The position numbers were made by a program, and so were the translations under genes. From Ahrensia sp. R2A130 (GTDB taxonomy: Bacteria > Pseudomonadota > Alphaproteobacteria > Rhizobiales > Rhizobiaceae), in the NCBI RefSeq assembly GCF_000179775.1, contig NZ_AEEB01000004.1:62001-126000 (forward strand): a stretch of 64,000 nucleotides of DNA. Direction: 5' to 3'. Below the pieces are notes generated by a model. It worked only from the letters and a program-made list of their open reading frames with translations, was not told the origin of the DNA and did not search any database. Of this stretch, positions 56,620 to 64,000 are shown piece by piece (positions within the stretch are counted from its first letter, which is position 1; each line of letters starts with the position of its first letter).

Positions 56620-57420
56620 ATGGCCGATCATGAGCCGGACCAACCGTCCGCAACACACAACGAAGAAGACGCGCTCATGCAGGCCTCAGACGCTGCCCAT
56701 CCGGCAGACGACCATCGCAACGATTCCCAATTCGCCGATTTTTCCGGCACCTGCATCCATGCCGTCAACGGCGTGGAACTGGTGGCCGATGCCGATGGCG
56801 TGGCCTATTGGCCCGCGACCGACACGCTGCTGGTGGCCGATTTGCACTTGGAAAAAGGCTCCTCCTTCGCCCGACGCGGCCAGCTTCTGCCGCCCTACGA
56901 CACGATGATTACGCTGCGCCGCCTCGCCGTTTGCCTCGACCGCTGGCAGCCCACCCGCGTCGTCGCACTTGGCGACAGCTTCCACGACAGAGATGCAGCA
57001 CTGCGCCTTTCCACCGAAGCGAAGGAAACGCTTCTCGGTATGATGCACGACCGGGACTGGACGTGGATAACCGGCAACCACGACCCGTTGCCCCCCGGCG
57101 GTCTCGGTGGCACCGTGACCGATGAAATTTCCGATGGCGGTCTTGTGCTGCGCCACGAGCCATTGGTCGATCACAAGCCGGGAGAAATCTCCGGCCACCT
57201 TCATCCGCAGGCCCGCATCATCCGCAAGGGCCGCGCTGTCCGCCGCTCCTGTTTCGCCGCCTCGCGCAGCCGTATGATCATGCCCAGCTTCGGCGCTTAC
57301 ACCGGCGGATTGAACGTCTTCGACCGCGCCTTCGACGGCCTGTTCGATGGCCGCAATTTCCACGCGCTGATGCGTGGCGAGAGGCAGGTTTACAGTATCG
57401 CCGGCAAGGATTTGGGTTAG
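56620..57420 (+). CDS. pdeM: Ligase-associated endonuclease PdeM
   Basis: A 266-residue calcineurin-like metallophosphoesterase. Metal-binding motifs are ADLHLEKGSSFARRG (D-x-H), ALGDSFHD (GD), TGNHDPLPPGG (GNHD) and SGHLHPQARI (GH-x-H). ADLHLEKGSSFA and VSGHLHP are diagnostic of PdeM in the ligase-associated repair group. The N-terminal 50 residues are low-complexity and probably variable; starts at 56563 or 56674 are possible. The gene lies 110 bases after the helicase. The ligase and exonuclease usually found with it are absent from the window. It overlaps the convergent GIY-YIG-like gene by four bases. Confidence 0.85.
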   Translation: MADHEPDQPSATHNEEDALMQASDAAHPADDHRNDSQFADFSGTCIHAVNGVELVADADGVAYWPATDTLLVADLHLEKGSSFARRGQLLPPYDTMITLRRLAVCLDRWQPTRVVALGDSFHDRDAALRLSTEAKETLLGMMHDRDWTWITGNHDPLPPGGLGGTVTDEISDGGLVLRHEPLVDHKPGEISGHLHPQARIIRKGRAVRRSCFAASRSRMIMPSFGAYTGGLNVFDRAFDGLFDGRNFHALMRGERQVYSIAGKDLG

Positions 57421-58073
57421 AAGGCCACGTCCCCCGTCACCTTCGGCACCACGGGCGCGAGCGCTTCGTGCAACCGCGTTTCCCACTCCTCCCGCGCAGC
57501 GCGTTTCTTCGGCACAGGGTTGATGAAATCGAACAGGCTCCACAACGGTTCGATGCCATGGCGCGGCAAGCCGCGGGCGGATTTTATGCCCTTGCGATGC
57601 TCGGTCAGTCGTCGCGGAACGGGCTTGCCGGTTGAGCCGACATAGGCGCCGTAGATGCCGTTTTCCGACGAGTAGCCGCCGCGCAGCATAACATAGATAT
57701 TGGCACCCTTCGCGCCCTGTCCTTCCATGTGGGCATCCAGCAAATCGCGCGGAAACGTTTCGCGCACTTTCGCGCCCGCTTCCTCCAGCCAGATAATCGG
57801 CTCCAGATCGTGCTCGGCAAATTTCATCGACGCGGCCATATCGGTGCGGCGGCTTCGCAGCTCGTTCAACGCCAGCGTGGCCAGTTCCAGACCGGGCGGG
57901 TTTTGCGATAACCAGCCTCCGATAGCCGCCGTCATTTGTGTGTCGCTCCAGTTGCGAAACGGTTTCGGGTGACTGTAGGCGAGGCCGGGAAATTTCGCGT
58001 ATTTGCCGACAGCATATTTCGGCAGCAGCGGAATTTCCGCGAAGTTTCCCCTTCGCCTAGTTTTAGGTGGCAT
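57417..58073 (-). CDS. Protein with GIY-YIG nuclease-like domain
   Basis: A 218-residue protein. Residues 126-185 resemble a GIY-YIG nuclease domain: IYVMLRGG, then [12 protein letters not shown] (139-150, in place of GIY-YIG), then RRLTEHRKG with Arg155 and His159, and later a Glu-rich [12 protein letters not shown]. The N-terminal 120 residues (a basic stretch, then [33 protein letters not shown]) match no family I recognise. It is downstream of deoA, overlapping its stop by 11 bases, so it may be coupled to it. It could nick or cut DNA, but activity is inference. Confidence 0.6.
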   Translation of the reverse strand: MPPKTRRRGNFAEIPLLPKYAVGKYAKFPGLAYSHPKPFRNWSDTQMTAAIGGWLSQNPPGLELATLALNELRSRRTDMAASMKFAEHDLEPIIWLEEAGAKVRETFPRDLLDAHMEGQGAKGANIYVMLRGGYSSENGIYGAYVGSTGKPVPRRLTEHRKGIKSARGLPRHGIEPLWSLFDFINPVPKKRAAREEWETRLHEALAPVVPKVTGDVAF

Positions 58074-59394
58074 GAACCGTCTCGATAATGATCGGATGGT
58101 CCGCCACATCCATCGCCGCTGTCAGCGTGTAAGCCGCCTGCACCCGCCGTATCGCTTCTTCTGCGGCAGTTTCCGTGCGGGCATGAACCATCGCCAACGG
58201 ATCACTGATCGACAGGCTATCGCCCACCAGCGCGAGATCGGTGAGACCGACGGCGGCGTCCACCTTATCCGCCGCACGCACCCGACCGCCACCAAGCGCG
58301 ACCACGGCCAACCCGACATCGCGGGTTTCCACCGCGCTCACCGTGCCCGCGACAGGCGCTTCGACGGCGCGGATGATCGGCGCGGTTTCGAGATAGACCT
58401 CCGGCTTGTCGATGAAGTCCGACGGGCCACCCAGTGCTGTGACCATGCGGGCGAAAATCTCTGCCGCCTTGCCGCTGGAGAAAGCGTCGGTCGCCTTGTC
58501 GCGGCCTTCGGCGCTGTCTTTTGCCAAGCCACCCGACACCAGCATCTCGCCAGCCAGCGCCACCGTGACATCCCACAGGCGGTTGTCGACGGAGCGACCG
58601 GTGAGGAAGTCCACCGCATTGGTCACCTCGACGGCATTGCCCGCAGCACTGGCCAGCGGCTGGTTCATGTCGGTCAGCACCGCACTGGTTTTCATGCCCG
58701 CGCCGTTGGCGACGGCGACGAGCGATTCTGCCAATTCCTGCGCCTTCGCCAAATCCGACATGAAAGCGCCGTTGCCGCATTTCACGTCCAGCACCAACCC
58801 GTCGAGACCGGCGGCGAGCTTCTTCGACAGGATGGACGCCGTGATGAGAGGCACGGATTCCACCGTCGCGGTCACATCGCGGATGCCGTAGAAGCGCTTG
58901 TCGGCAGGGGCGAGCGCGGCGGTCTGGCCGATGACAGCGCAGCCCACATCTTCCACCACTTTGCGGAACAGCGCGTTGTCCGGCGTCATGGTGTAGCCGG
59001 GAATGCTTTCCAGCTTGTCGAGCGTGCCGCCGGTATGGCCGAGGCCGCGACCGGAAATCATCGGCACGTAACCACCACACGCGGCCACCACCGGCGCGAG
59101 CATGAGCGAAACATTGTCCCCCACACCGCCGGTGGAATGCTTGTCCAGCACTGGGCCGTTCATACCCGACCAGTCCAGCACATCGCCGGAATCGCGCATG
59201 GCGATAGTCAGCGCTACGGCCTCGTCGCGGTTCATACCGTGGAAGAACACGGCCATCGCCAACGCTGCCACCTGACCTTCGGTGACGCTGTCGTCGGTGA
59301 TGCCCTGCACGAAACGGGCGATATCATCAGTCGCAATCGCCCCGCCGTCGCGTTTGGTGCGGATGACTTCCTGCGGCAAAAACGTGTCGCCCAT
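58063..59394 (-). CDS. deoA: Thymidine phosphorylase
   Basis: A 443-residue enzyme that splits thymidine and phosphate to thymine and deoxyribose-1-phosphate. The phosphate-binding signature [15 protein letters not shown] and the [21 protein letters not shown] segment are fully conserved. The N-terminal helical domain ([26 protein letters not shown]) and the C-terminal [11 protein letters not shown] are typical. Normal length. It overlaps the GIY-YIG-like gene downstream by 11 bases and is divergent from iolC, so a shared intergenic region of 134 bases holds both promoters. Confidence 0.96.
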   Translation of the reverse strand: MGDTFLPQEVIRTKRDGGAIATDDIARFVQGITDDSVTEGQVAALAMAVFFHGMNRDEAVALTIAMRDSGDVLDWSGMNGPVLDKHSTGGVGDNVSLMLAPVVAACGGYVPMISGRGLGHTGGTLDKLESIPGYTMTPDNALFRKVVEDVGCAVIGQTAALAPADKRFYGIRDVTATVESVPLITASILSKKLAAGLDGLVLDVKCGNGAFMSDLAKAQELAESLVAVANGAGMKTSAVLTDMNQPLASAAGNAVEVTNAVDFLTGRSVDNRLWDVTVALAGEMLVSGGLAKDSAEGRDKATDAFSSGKAAEIFARMVTALGGPSDFIDKPEVYLETAPIIRAVEAPVAGTVSAVETRDVGLAVVALGGGRVRAADKVDAAVGLTDLALVGDSLSISDPLAMVHARTETAAEEAIRRVQAAYTLTAAMDVADHPIIIETVHAT

Positions 59395-59528
59395 TTTTCG
59401 CTCTCGGTTCTTTTCGTATGATTTGCACCTTCAATACACTTCGACGTTGAAAAGTTCACCCGCCCCGCTTCCTCGCGGCTATTTTTCGCTAGATAGATAC
59501 GACGACAACCGCTTTTGCAGGCTTCGCC
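59395..59528. promoter_or_regulatory. Divergent intergenic region between deoA and iolC
   Basis: The 134-base gap separates thymidine degradation from the inositol operon. It probably carries the iol operator, but no palindrome is clear by eye. Confidence 0.4.
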
Positions 59529-61055
59529 ATGACGACCCTCGATCTCATCACCATCGGCCGCTCATCCGTCGATCTTTACGGCGAACAGATCGGCGGGCGG
59601 CTGGAGGATATGGGATCGTTTGCCAAATATATCGGTGGCTCTCCCACCAACATCGCCGCCGGTACCGCGCGGCTGGGGCTGCGCTCCGCCGTGATCACCC
59701 GCGTGGGTGACGAGCATATGGGTCGCTACATCCGCGAACAGCTTTCGCGCGAGGGTGTGGACACGAACGGCGTCATCACCGACCCCGAACGCCTCACAGC
59801 GCTTGTGCTGTTGGGCATCCGCGATGAAGATCAATTCCCCCTCATCTTCTATCGCGAAAACTGTGCCGACATGGCGATCTGCGAAGACGATATCGACCCC
59901 GCTTTCATTGCCAGTGCCCGATGCGTGACGGCCACCGGCACCCATCTTTCCAACCCGAAAACCGAAGCCGCCGTGCTGAAAGCGCTGCGTCTCGCCCGCA
60001 AGAATGGCGCTCGCACCGCGCTCGATATCGACTACCGCCCGAACCTTTGGGGGCTGGCCGGTCACGGCGATGGCGAGAGCCGCTTCATCGAAAGCGAACA
60101 GGTTACCGCCAAACTGCAATCGACGCTCCGCTTGTTCGACCTCATCGTCGGCACCGAGGAAGAATTTCACATCGCTGGCGGCACCACCGACACCATCACG
60201 GCGCTGAAAGCCGTGCGTGCGGTGAGCGGTGCAACGCTGGTGTGCAAACGCGGCCCGATGGGTGCGGTGGCCTTCACAGACACTATCGCAGAAGATCTTG
60301 ATGCGGGGATATCCGGTCCCGGCTTTCCCATCGAAGTGTTCAACGTGCTGGGCGCGGGCGACGGCTTCATGTCCGGCCTGTTGCGCGGTTGGCTATGCGG
60401 CGAAGACTGGGAAACGGCACTGACCTGGGCAAACGCCTGCGGTGCCTTCGCCGTCTCCCGCCACGGTTGCGCCCCCGCCTACCCCAGTTGGGAAGAGCTG
60501 CAGTATTTTCTCCAACACGGCTCACCGGAGCAGGCGCTGCGCAAGGACGCGAAGTTGGAGCACATCCACTGGGCGACGAACCGTCCCGCGCTCGACTTGC
60601 CTCTGCATGTTTCGACGCTGACCGACGGCGACACGCTGGACACCATCACCGGCAACGGTTTCGTCGCGCCACACGACAGCGACCGCGAGCGATTTTTTCG
60701 CGCCGTAGATAGCGGCCTATGGATTGGACGCAGCGTTACACCCGGCTTTTCAGATTTCGCGCAATGGCCGGTTGTCCACACCGCCGTGATCCATTGGAAC
60801 GGTGATGGTGCCGCCTTAGCGACCAGCATCCTAGCAGCCCGCGCCAAAGGCGTGGAGACATTGCTGCACATTCCTGCCGACGCAGAGCTTTCCGCCTTGA
60901 TCGAACAGCACTGCTGGCCCGATATCTGGGCGCTGAATAGTGCCGCACAGATAGATGCACTGATCGCACAAAATCCGTGGACGCGGGGCGTGTTGCTGCC
61001 CCAAGATACCAACCAAGAGCGGTGCATCGGCACCCATGATTTTACGCCTCTCTAA
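59529..61055 (+). CDS. iolC: 5-dehydro-2-deoxygluconokinase with a divergent C-terminal domain
   Basis: A 508-residue sugar kinase of the inositol pathway. Residues 1-330 are a PfkB/ribokinase fold: DLITIGRSSVDLYGEQIGG at the start, GGSPTNIAAGTARLG, and the ATP/catalytic motif NVLGAGDGFMSGLLRGWL (catalytic Asp near 277). Long alphaproteobacterial IolC carries a DUF2090/aldolase-like domain after a DAxLxHLHxxTTR junction; here the junction (DAKLEHIHWATNR) is present but the remaining 165 residues do not show the expected motifs. It probably phosphorylates 5-dehydro-2-deoxygluconate. It is first in the iol group. Confidence 0.86.
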   Translation: MTTLDLITIGRSSVDLYGEQIGGRLEDMGSFAKYIGGSPTNIAAGTARLGLRSAVITRVGDEHMGRYIREQLSREGVDTNGVITDPERLTALVLLGIRDEDQFPLIFYRENCADMAICEDDIDPAFIASARCVTATGTHLSNPKTEAAVLKALRLARKNGARTALDIDYRPNLWGLAGHGDGESRFIESEQVTAKLQSTLRLFDLIVGTEEEFHIAGGTTDTITALKAVRAVSGATLVCKRGPMGAVAFTDTIAEDLDAGISGPGFPIEVFNVLGAGDGFMSGLLRGWLCGEDWETALTWANACGAFAVSRHGCAPAYPSWEELQYFLQHGSPEQALRKDAKLEHIHWATNRPALDLPLHVSTLTDGDTLDTITGNGFVAPHDSDRERFFRAVDSGLWIGRSVTPGFSDFAQWPVVHTAVIHWNGDGAALATSILAARAKGVETLLHIPADAELSALIEQHCWPDIWALNSAAQIDALIAQNPWTRGVLLPQDTNQERCIGTHDFTPL

Positions 61056-61066
61056 TCCACTCTATT

Positions 61067-61206
61067 GTCATCCCCGCGAAGGCGGGGACCCACTTCTCAA
61101 CAAATGCGTCAAGAGATTGTCTGTTGTGAATTCTACCGCATCTGCGTGGCGCGAGGACGAGGGCCTTGGCAGTTCGCAAATGGTTCCCCGCCTTCGCGGG
61201 GATGAC
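61067..61206. repeat. Inverted pair of palindromic repeats (REPIN-like)
   Basis: Two copies of a 24-base element with core CCCCGCGAAGGCGGGG stand in opposite orientation: 61067-61090 and 61182-61206. About 91 bases lie between them. Each copy is itself a hairpin, and the two can also pair with each other. A third, divergent copy is at 47263-47288. The 140-base unit lies between iolC and iolD. Confidence 0.75.
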
Positions 61207-61281
61207 AGTGGTATATGTGATGACGACACAGCACTCGTTCGATAGACTTTTTCCAACGCACGACCAGACCGGACCAACTCC

Positions 61282-63132
61282 ATGACCAAAACAATCCGAC
61301 TTACCGCGGCGCAGGCGCTGGTGCGCTATTGCGCTAACCAGCTTGTCGAAATTGACGGCGAACGCCTGCCTTTCCTCGCCGCCTGCTGGGGCATTTTTGG
61401 CCATGGCAATGTGGCCGGCATGGGCGAGGCGCTTTACGCTCATCGCGACGCGCTGCCCACCTATCGCGGCCACAATGAGCAAACCATGGCCCACGCGGCC
61501 ATCGCCTACGCCAAGGCATCGAACCGTAACCGCGCGATGATGGTCACCACCTCCATCGGCCCGGGCGCGACCAATGTCGTCACCGCTGCAGCCTTGGCCC
61601 ACGTGAACCGCCTGCCGTTGCTCATCGTGCCGGGCGATGTGTTCGCCGACCGCCTGCCCGACCCGGTGTTGCAGCAGGTGGAAAATTTCAGCGACGGCAC
61701 CGTGTCCGCCAATGATTGCTTCCGCCCAGTCTCGCGTTATTTCGACCGCATCACACGGCCCCAACAGTTGTTGCGCGCCCTGCCCCGCGCCTTCCGCACT
61801 ATGACGGACCCTGCCGATTGCGGGCCGGTGACGTTGGCTTTCTGTCAGGACACACAGGCCGAGGCCTACGATTTTCCAGTCTCCTTCTTCGAACCCCGCG
61901 TGCTGCATTTCCGCCGCCCACCGCCGGAGAAAGCGCAGATTGAGGCAGCCATCGCGCTGCTCGCCAATGCCAAAGCACCGATGATCGTCGCCGGTGGTGG
62001 CGTTCATTATTCCGGCGCGACCGAGATTCTCGATACCGTCGCCGCCACCCACCACATTCCTGTTGCCGAAACGCAAGCGGGCAAGGCCGCTCTGGCTTGG
62101 AGCCATTCCTGCAATCTCGGCCCCATCGGTGTGACCGGCGGCACGGCGGCCAACGACATGGCAGCGAAAGCCGATGTGGTGATCGCGGTTGGCACGCGGA
62201 TGCAAGATTTCACCACCGGCTCTTGGTCGCTGTTCAAACACCCCGACGTCAAATTCATCACCATCAACGCCGCCTCATACGACGCTGGAAAAGCGGGTGC
62301 GCTGGCCATCGTATCGGATGCCCGTGAAGGGCTTCAAGCGCTGCACGATGCGTTGGGCGTCGCCGGTGCCACGGGTGACGGATACGACGATGTCCGTTCC
62401 GCCTGGGACGATGCTGTCGATAATGTCACGGCTCCACCCAGCGGGGATGGAAATTCGCTGCCCACCGATATGCAAGTTGTCGGTGCGGTGCAACGAGCTT
62501 CCAACGACAGCACGATCATTGTCGGCGCTGCGGGCACCATGCCCGGCGAAATGCACAAGCTGTTCCGCGCACCAGCGGTGGGCAGCTACCACATGGAATA
62601 CGGCTTTTCCTGCATGGGCTATGAAGTCGCCGCCGGTCTTGGCGTCAAACTCGCGCGGCCCGATGCGGACGTGATCGTGATGGTGGGCGACGGTTCCTAT
62701 ATGATGGGCAATTCCGAACTCGCTGCCGCCGTCACCATGGGCGTGCCGTTCACCCTGGTGATTACGGACAATCGCGGCTTCGGCTGCATCAACCGGTTGC
62801 AAGCAGGCACAGGCGGTGCGGCGTTCAACAACCTGTTGGATGACAGTTTCCATGTGAACGACAGCGCCATCGACTTCGTGGCCCACGCGGCTTCCATGGG
62901 TGCGGCGGCGGTGAAGGTTTCCACCATAGCCGAACTGGAGTCGGCGCTGGCAGACCGTGCTGGCGACATTCCAAAGGTCATCGTCATAGATACCGACGCC
63001 GGTCCATCCACGGAAGCCGGTGGCTCGTGGTGGGACGTGGGCGTACCGGAGGTTTCCGATCGCAAAGAGGTGCAACAGGCCCGCGCAGAATACGAAGCAA
63101 ACGAGGCCGACGAACGGAAGATACCTGTATGA
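61282..63132 (+). CDS. iolD: 3D-(3,5/4)-trihydroxycyclohexane-1,2-dione hydrolase
   Basis: A 616-residue thiamine-diphosphate enzyme that opens the inositol-derived ring. The catalytic Glu is in the GHNEQTMAHAAIAYAKA segment. The ThDP-binding motif GDGSYMMGNSELAAAVTMGVPFTLVITDN is near 470-500, and the C-terminus holds KVIVIDTDAGPSTEAGGSWWDVGVPEVS, typical of IolD. The start ATG 61282 is 226 bases after iolC; the gap contains the inverted repeat pair. Its stop overlaps the iolB start (ATGA), so IolD and IolB are coupled. Confidence 0.96.
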   Translation: MTKTIRLTAAQALVRYCANQLVEIDGERLPFLAACWGIFGHGNVAGMGEALYAHRDALPTYRGHNEQTMAHAAIAYAKASNRNRAMMVTTSIGPGATNVVTAAALAHVNRLPLLIVPGDVFADRLPDPVLQQVENFSDGTVSANDCFRPVSRYFDRITRPQQLLRALPRAFRTMTDPADCGPVTLAFCQDTQAEAYDFPVSFFEPRVLHFRRPPPEKAQIEAAIALLANAKAPMIVAGGGVHYSGATEILDTVAATHHIPVAETQAGKAALAWSHSCNLGPIGVTGGTAANDMAAKADVVIAVGTRMQDFTTGSWSLFKHPDVKFITINAASYDAGKAGALAIVSDAREGLQALHDALGVAGATGDGYDDVRSAWDDAVDNVTAPPSGDGNSLPTDMQVVGAVQRASNDSTIIVGAAGTMPGEMHKLFRAPAVGSYHMEYGFSCMGYEVAAGLGVKLARPDADVIVMVGDGSYMMGNSELAAAVTMGVPFTLVITDNRGFGCINRLQAGTGGAAFNNLLDDSFHVNDSAIDFVAHAASMGAAAVKVSTIAELESALADRAGDIPKVIVIDTDAGPSTEAGGSWWDVGVPEVSDRKEVQQARAEYEANEADERKIPV

Positions 63133-63974
63133 GCGATTTGCTGATCCGTCCGAATGGTTCGTCGGGAAAGGTGACGGATGTTACCATCGACAACACCAAG
63201 ACGCCGCTCTCGCCAGACTGGAATTATGTTGGTTTCGGTCTGCACAGGCTCGCTGCCGGTGAAAGCGTAAGTGAAGTGACCGGTGATCTGGAAGCCTTGC
63301 TCGTTATCGTCGAAGGGCAGTGTAGCCTATCTGCAGATGGCGAGGATTACGGCTTACAGGGCAGGCGCATGTCGGTGTTCGACAAGGATGCTGATGGCAG
63401 CCGCATCAGGCCCGTCTGCCTCTACGTGCCGAACGGCACCGAGTGGTCGGCAACCGCTGAGACAGATGTGACGCTGGCCGTCTGCACGGCACCCGGTAAG
63501 GGTGGGCATCCGGTCCGCTTGCTGTCTGGCGACGATATTGGTGCGGTGACGCGGGGCGTTGGGGCCAACACGCGCTACATCCATCCGATTGCGATGGAGG
63601 AGCAGGACTTTGCCGACAGCCTGTTGGTGACGGAAGTTTTCACACCCGCTGGCAACTGGTCGTCCTACCCGCCGCACCGGCACGATGAAGACGATTTTCC
63701 CCGCATGACGTATCTTGAAGAGACCTATTATCACCGCTTCGACCCGCCGCAGGGTTTCGGGTTCCAGCGGGTGTTCACCGATGATGGTTCGCTGGATGAA
63801 ACCATGACGGTGCATAACGGCGACACTGTCTTGGTGCCAAAAGGCCATCATCCGTGCGGAGCGCCGCACGGGTACGACATGTATTATCTCAACGTCATGG
63901 CCGGGCCGCGACGGGCCTGGCGGTTCGAGAACCATCCAGAGCATGAGTGGATTGTGGAGCGTGACGCGGGTTAG
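63129..63974 (+). CDS. iolB: 5-deoxy-glucuronate isomerase
   Basis: A 281-residue cupin-fold enzyme converting 5-deoxy-glucuronate to 5-dehydro-2-deoxygluconate, the substrate of IolC. Visible motifs are NWSSYPPHRHDEDDFPRMTYLEETYYHRF, the metal-binding His-x-His-x5-Glu of the second cupin, and GDTVLVPKGHHPCGAPHGYDMYYLNVMAGP near the end. The start is ATG 63129 inside the iolD stop region; a much longer frame is rejected. The last bases (63975-64000) show no gene. IolE, if present, lies beyond the window. Confidence 0.95.
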   Translation: MSDLLIRPNGSSGKVTDVTIDNTKTPLSPDWNYVGFGLHRLAAGESVSEVTGDLEALLVIVEGQCSLSADGEDYGLQGRRMSVFDKDADGSRIRPVCLYVPNGTEWSATAETDVTLAVCTAPGKGGHPVRLLSGDDIGAVTRGVGANTRYIHPIAMEEQDFADSLLVTEVFTPAGNWSSYPPHRHDEDDFPRMTYLEETYYHRFDPPQGFGFQRVFTDDGSLDETMTVHNGDTVLVPKGHHPCGAPHGYDMYYLNVMAGPRRAWRFENHPEHEWIVERDAG

Positions 63975-64000
63975 GCGCACAAACGACTCTACCCCCGCTC

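Noticed and set aside
61067..61206. Considered as a CRISPR array
   Set aside because: Only two copies, inverted rather than direct, with a single spacer-like interval and no cas genes nearby.
1..64000. Search by eye for tRNA, rRNA, phage integrase and insertion sequences
   Set aside because: No cloverleaf-like sequences, integrase, transposase or terminal inverted repeats with target duplications were recognised.

Overview
The window is a 64 kb stretch of chromosome from an alphaproteobacterium, most probably of the Hyphomicrobiales (Rhizobiales) type. The evidence is a moderately high G+C content and several neighbourhoods typical of that group: argB beside a pyrimidine-nucleotidase-like HAD gene, dapD and dapE close together, divL-tsaE/amgK-murU-addB-addA-trxA in a row, and a complete tad/cpa pilus locus. 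No phage, insertion sequence, CRISPR array, tRNA or rRNA was recognised. I did not assign a genus.

Layout. 1-5740: a yejABEF-type peptide ABC importer (yejA cut by the window edge), followed by a Nudix hydrolase and a GhrA-like 2-hydroxyacid reductase in the same direction. 5752-8375: an NlpC/P60 peptidase, a MarR regulator and an M17 aminopeptidase on the minus strand. 8532-23496: the tad island, made of a TadD lipoprotein, a bystander nitronate-monooxygenase-like gene, then tadC, tadB, tadA, tadZ, cpaD, cpaC, cpaB and cpaA plus three near-identical flp pilin genes on the minus strand. A secretin-N-domain protein and two TadE-like minor pilins diverge from them on the plus strand. 23566-32160: lysine/arginine biosynthesis and housekeeping genes (dapE, dapD, argB, engB, a LOG-family gene, trxA) with small envelope proteins between them. 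32303-44085: addA, addB, a MurU-like uridylyltransferase, a TsaE-AmgK fusion and a DivL-like kinase with Tyr in place of His in the H-box. 44437-49929: ahcY with a possible SAH riboswitch, a DUF3095 cyclase-like gene, yidC, rnpA and rpmH. 50206-58073: a MerA-like flavoprotein, an orphan histidine kinase, an RNase T2 lipoprotein, a ligase-associated helicase with PdeM, and a GIY-YIG-like protein. 58063-63974: deoA and the start of an inositol catabolic operon (iolC, iolD, iolB).

How the genes fit together. The tad region encodes nearly a whole Flp pilus machine: pilins, prepilin peptidase, secretin, pilotin-like lipoproteins, ATPase, ATPase-like localiser and inner-membrane platform. The MurU and AmgK parts suggest peptidoglycan sugar salvage alongside NlpC/P60 turnover, DapD/DapE precursor synthesis and DivL cell-cycle signalling. 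AddAB and the helicase/PdeM pair are two separate DNA-repair modules. The most distinctive observations are the three flp genes with a shared leader, the DivL tyrosine, the TsaE-AmgK fusion beside murU, the SAH-riboswitch-like element, the cyclase-like DUF3095 protein, the standalone GIY-YIG-like protein, an IolC with a divergent C-terminal domain, and an inverted pair of palindromic repeats between iolC and iolD. I saw no clear candidate for an entirely new multi-gene system.
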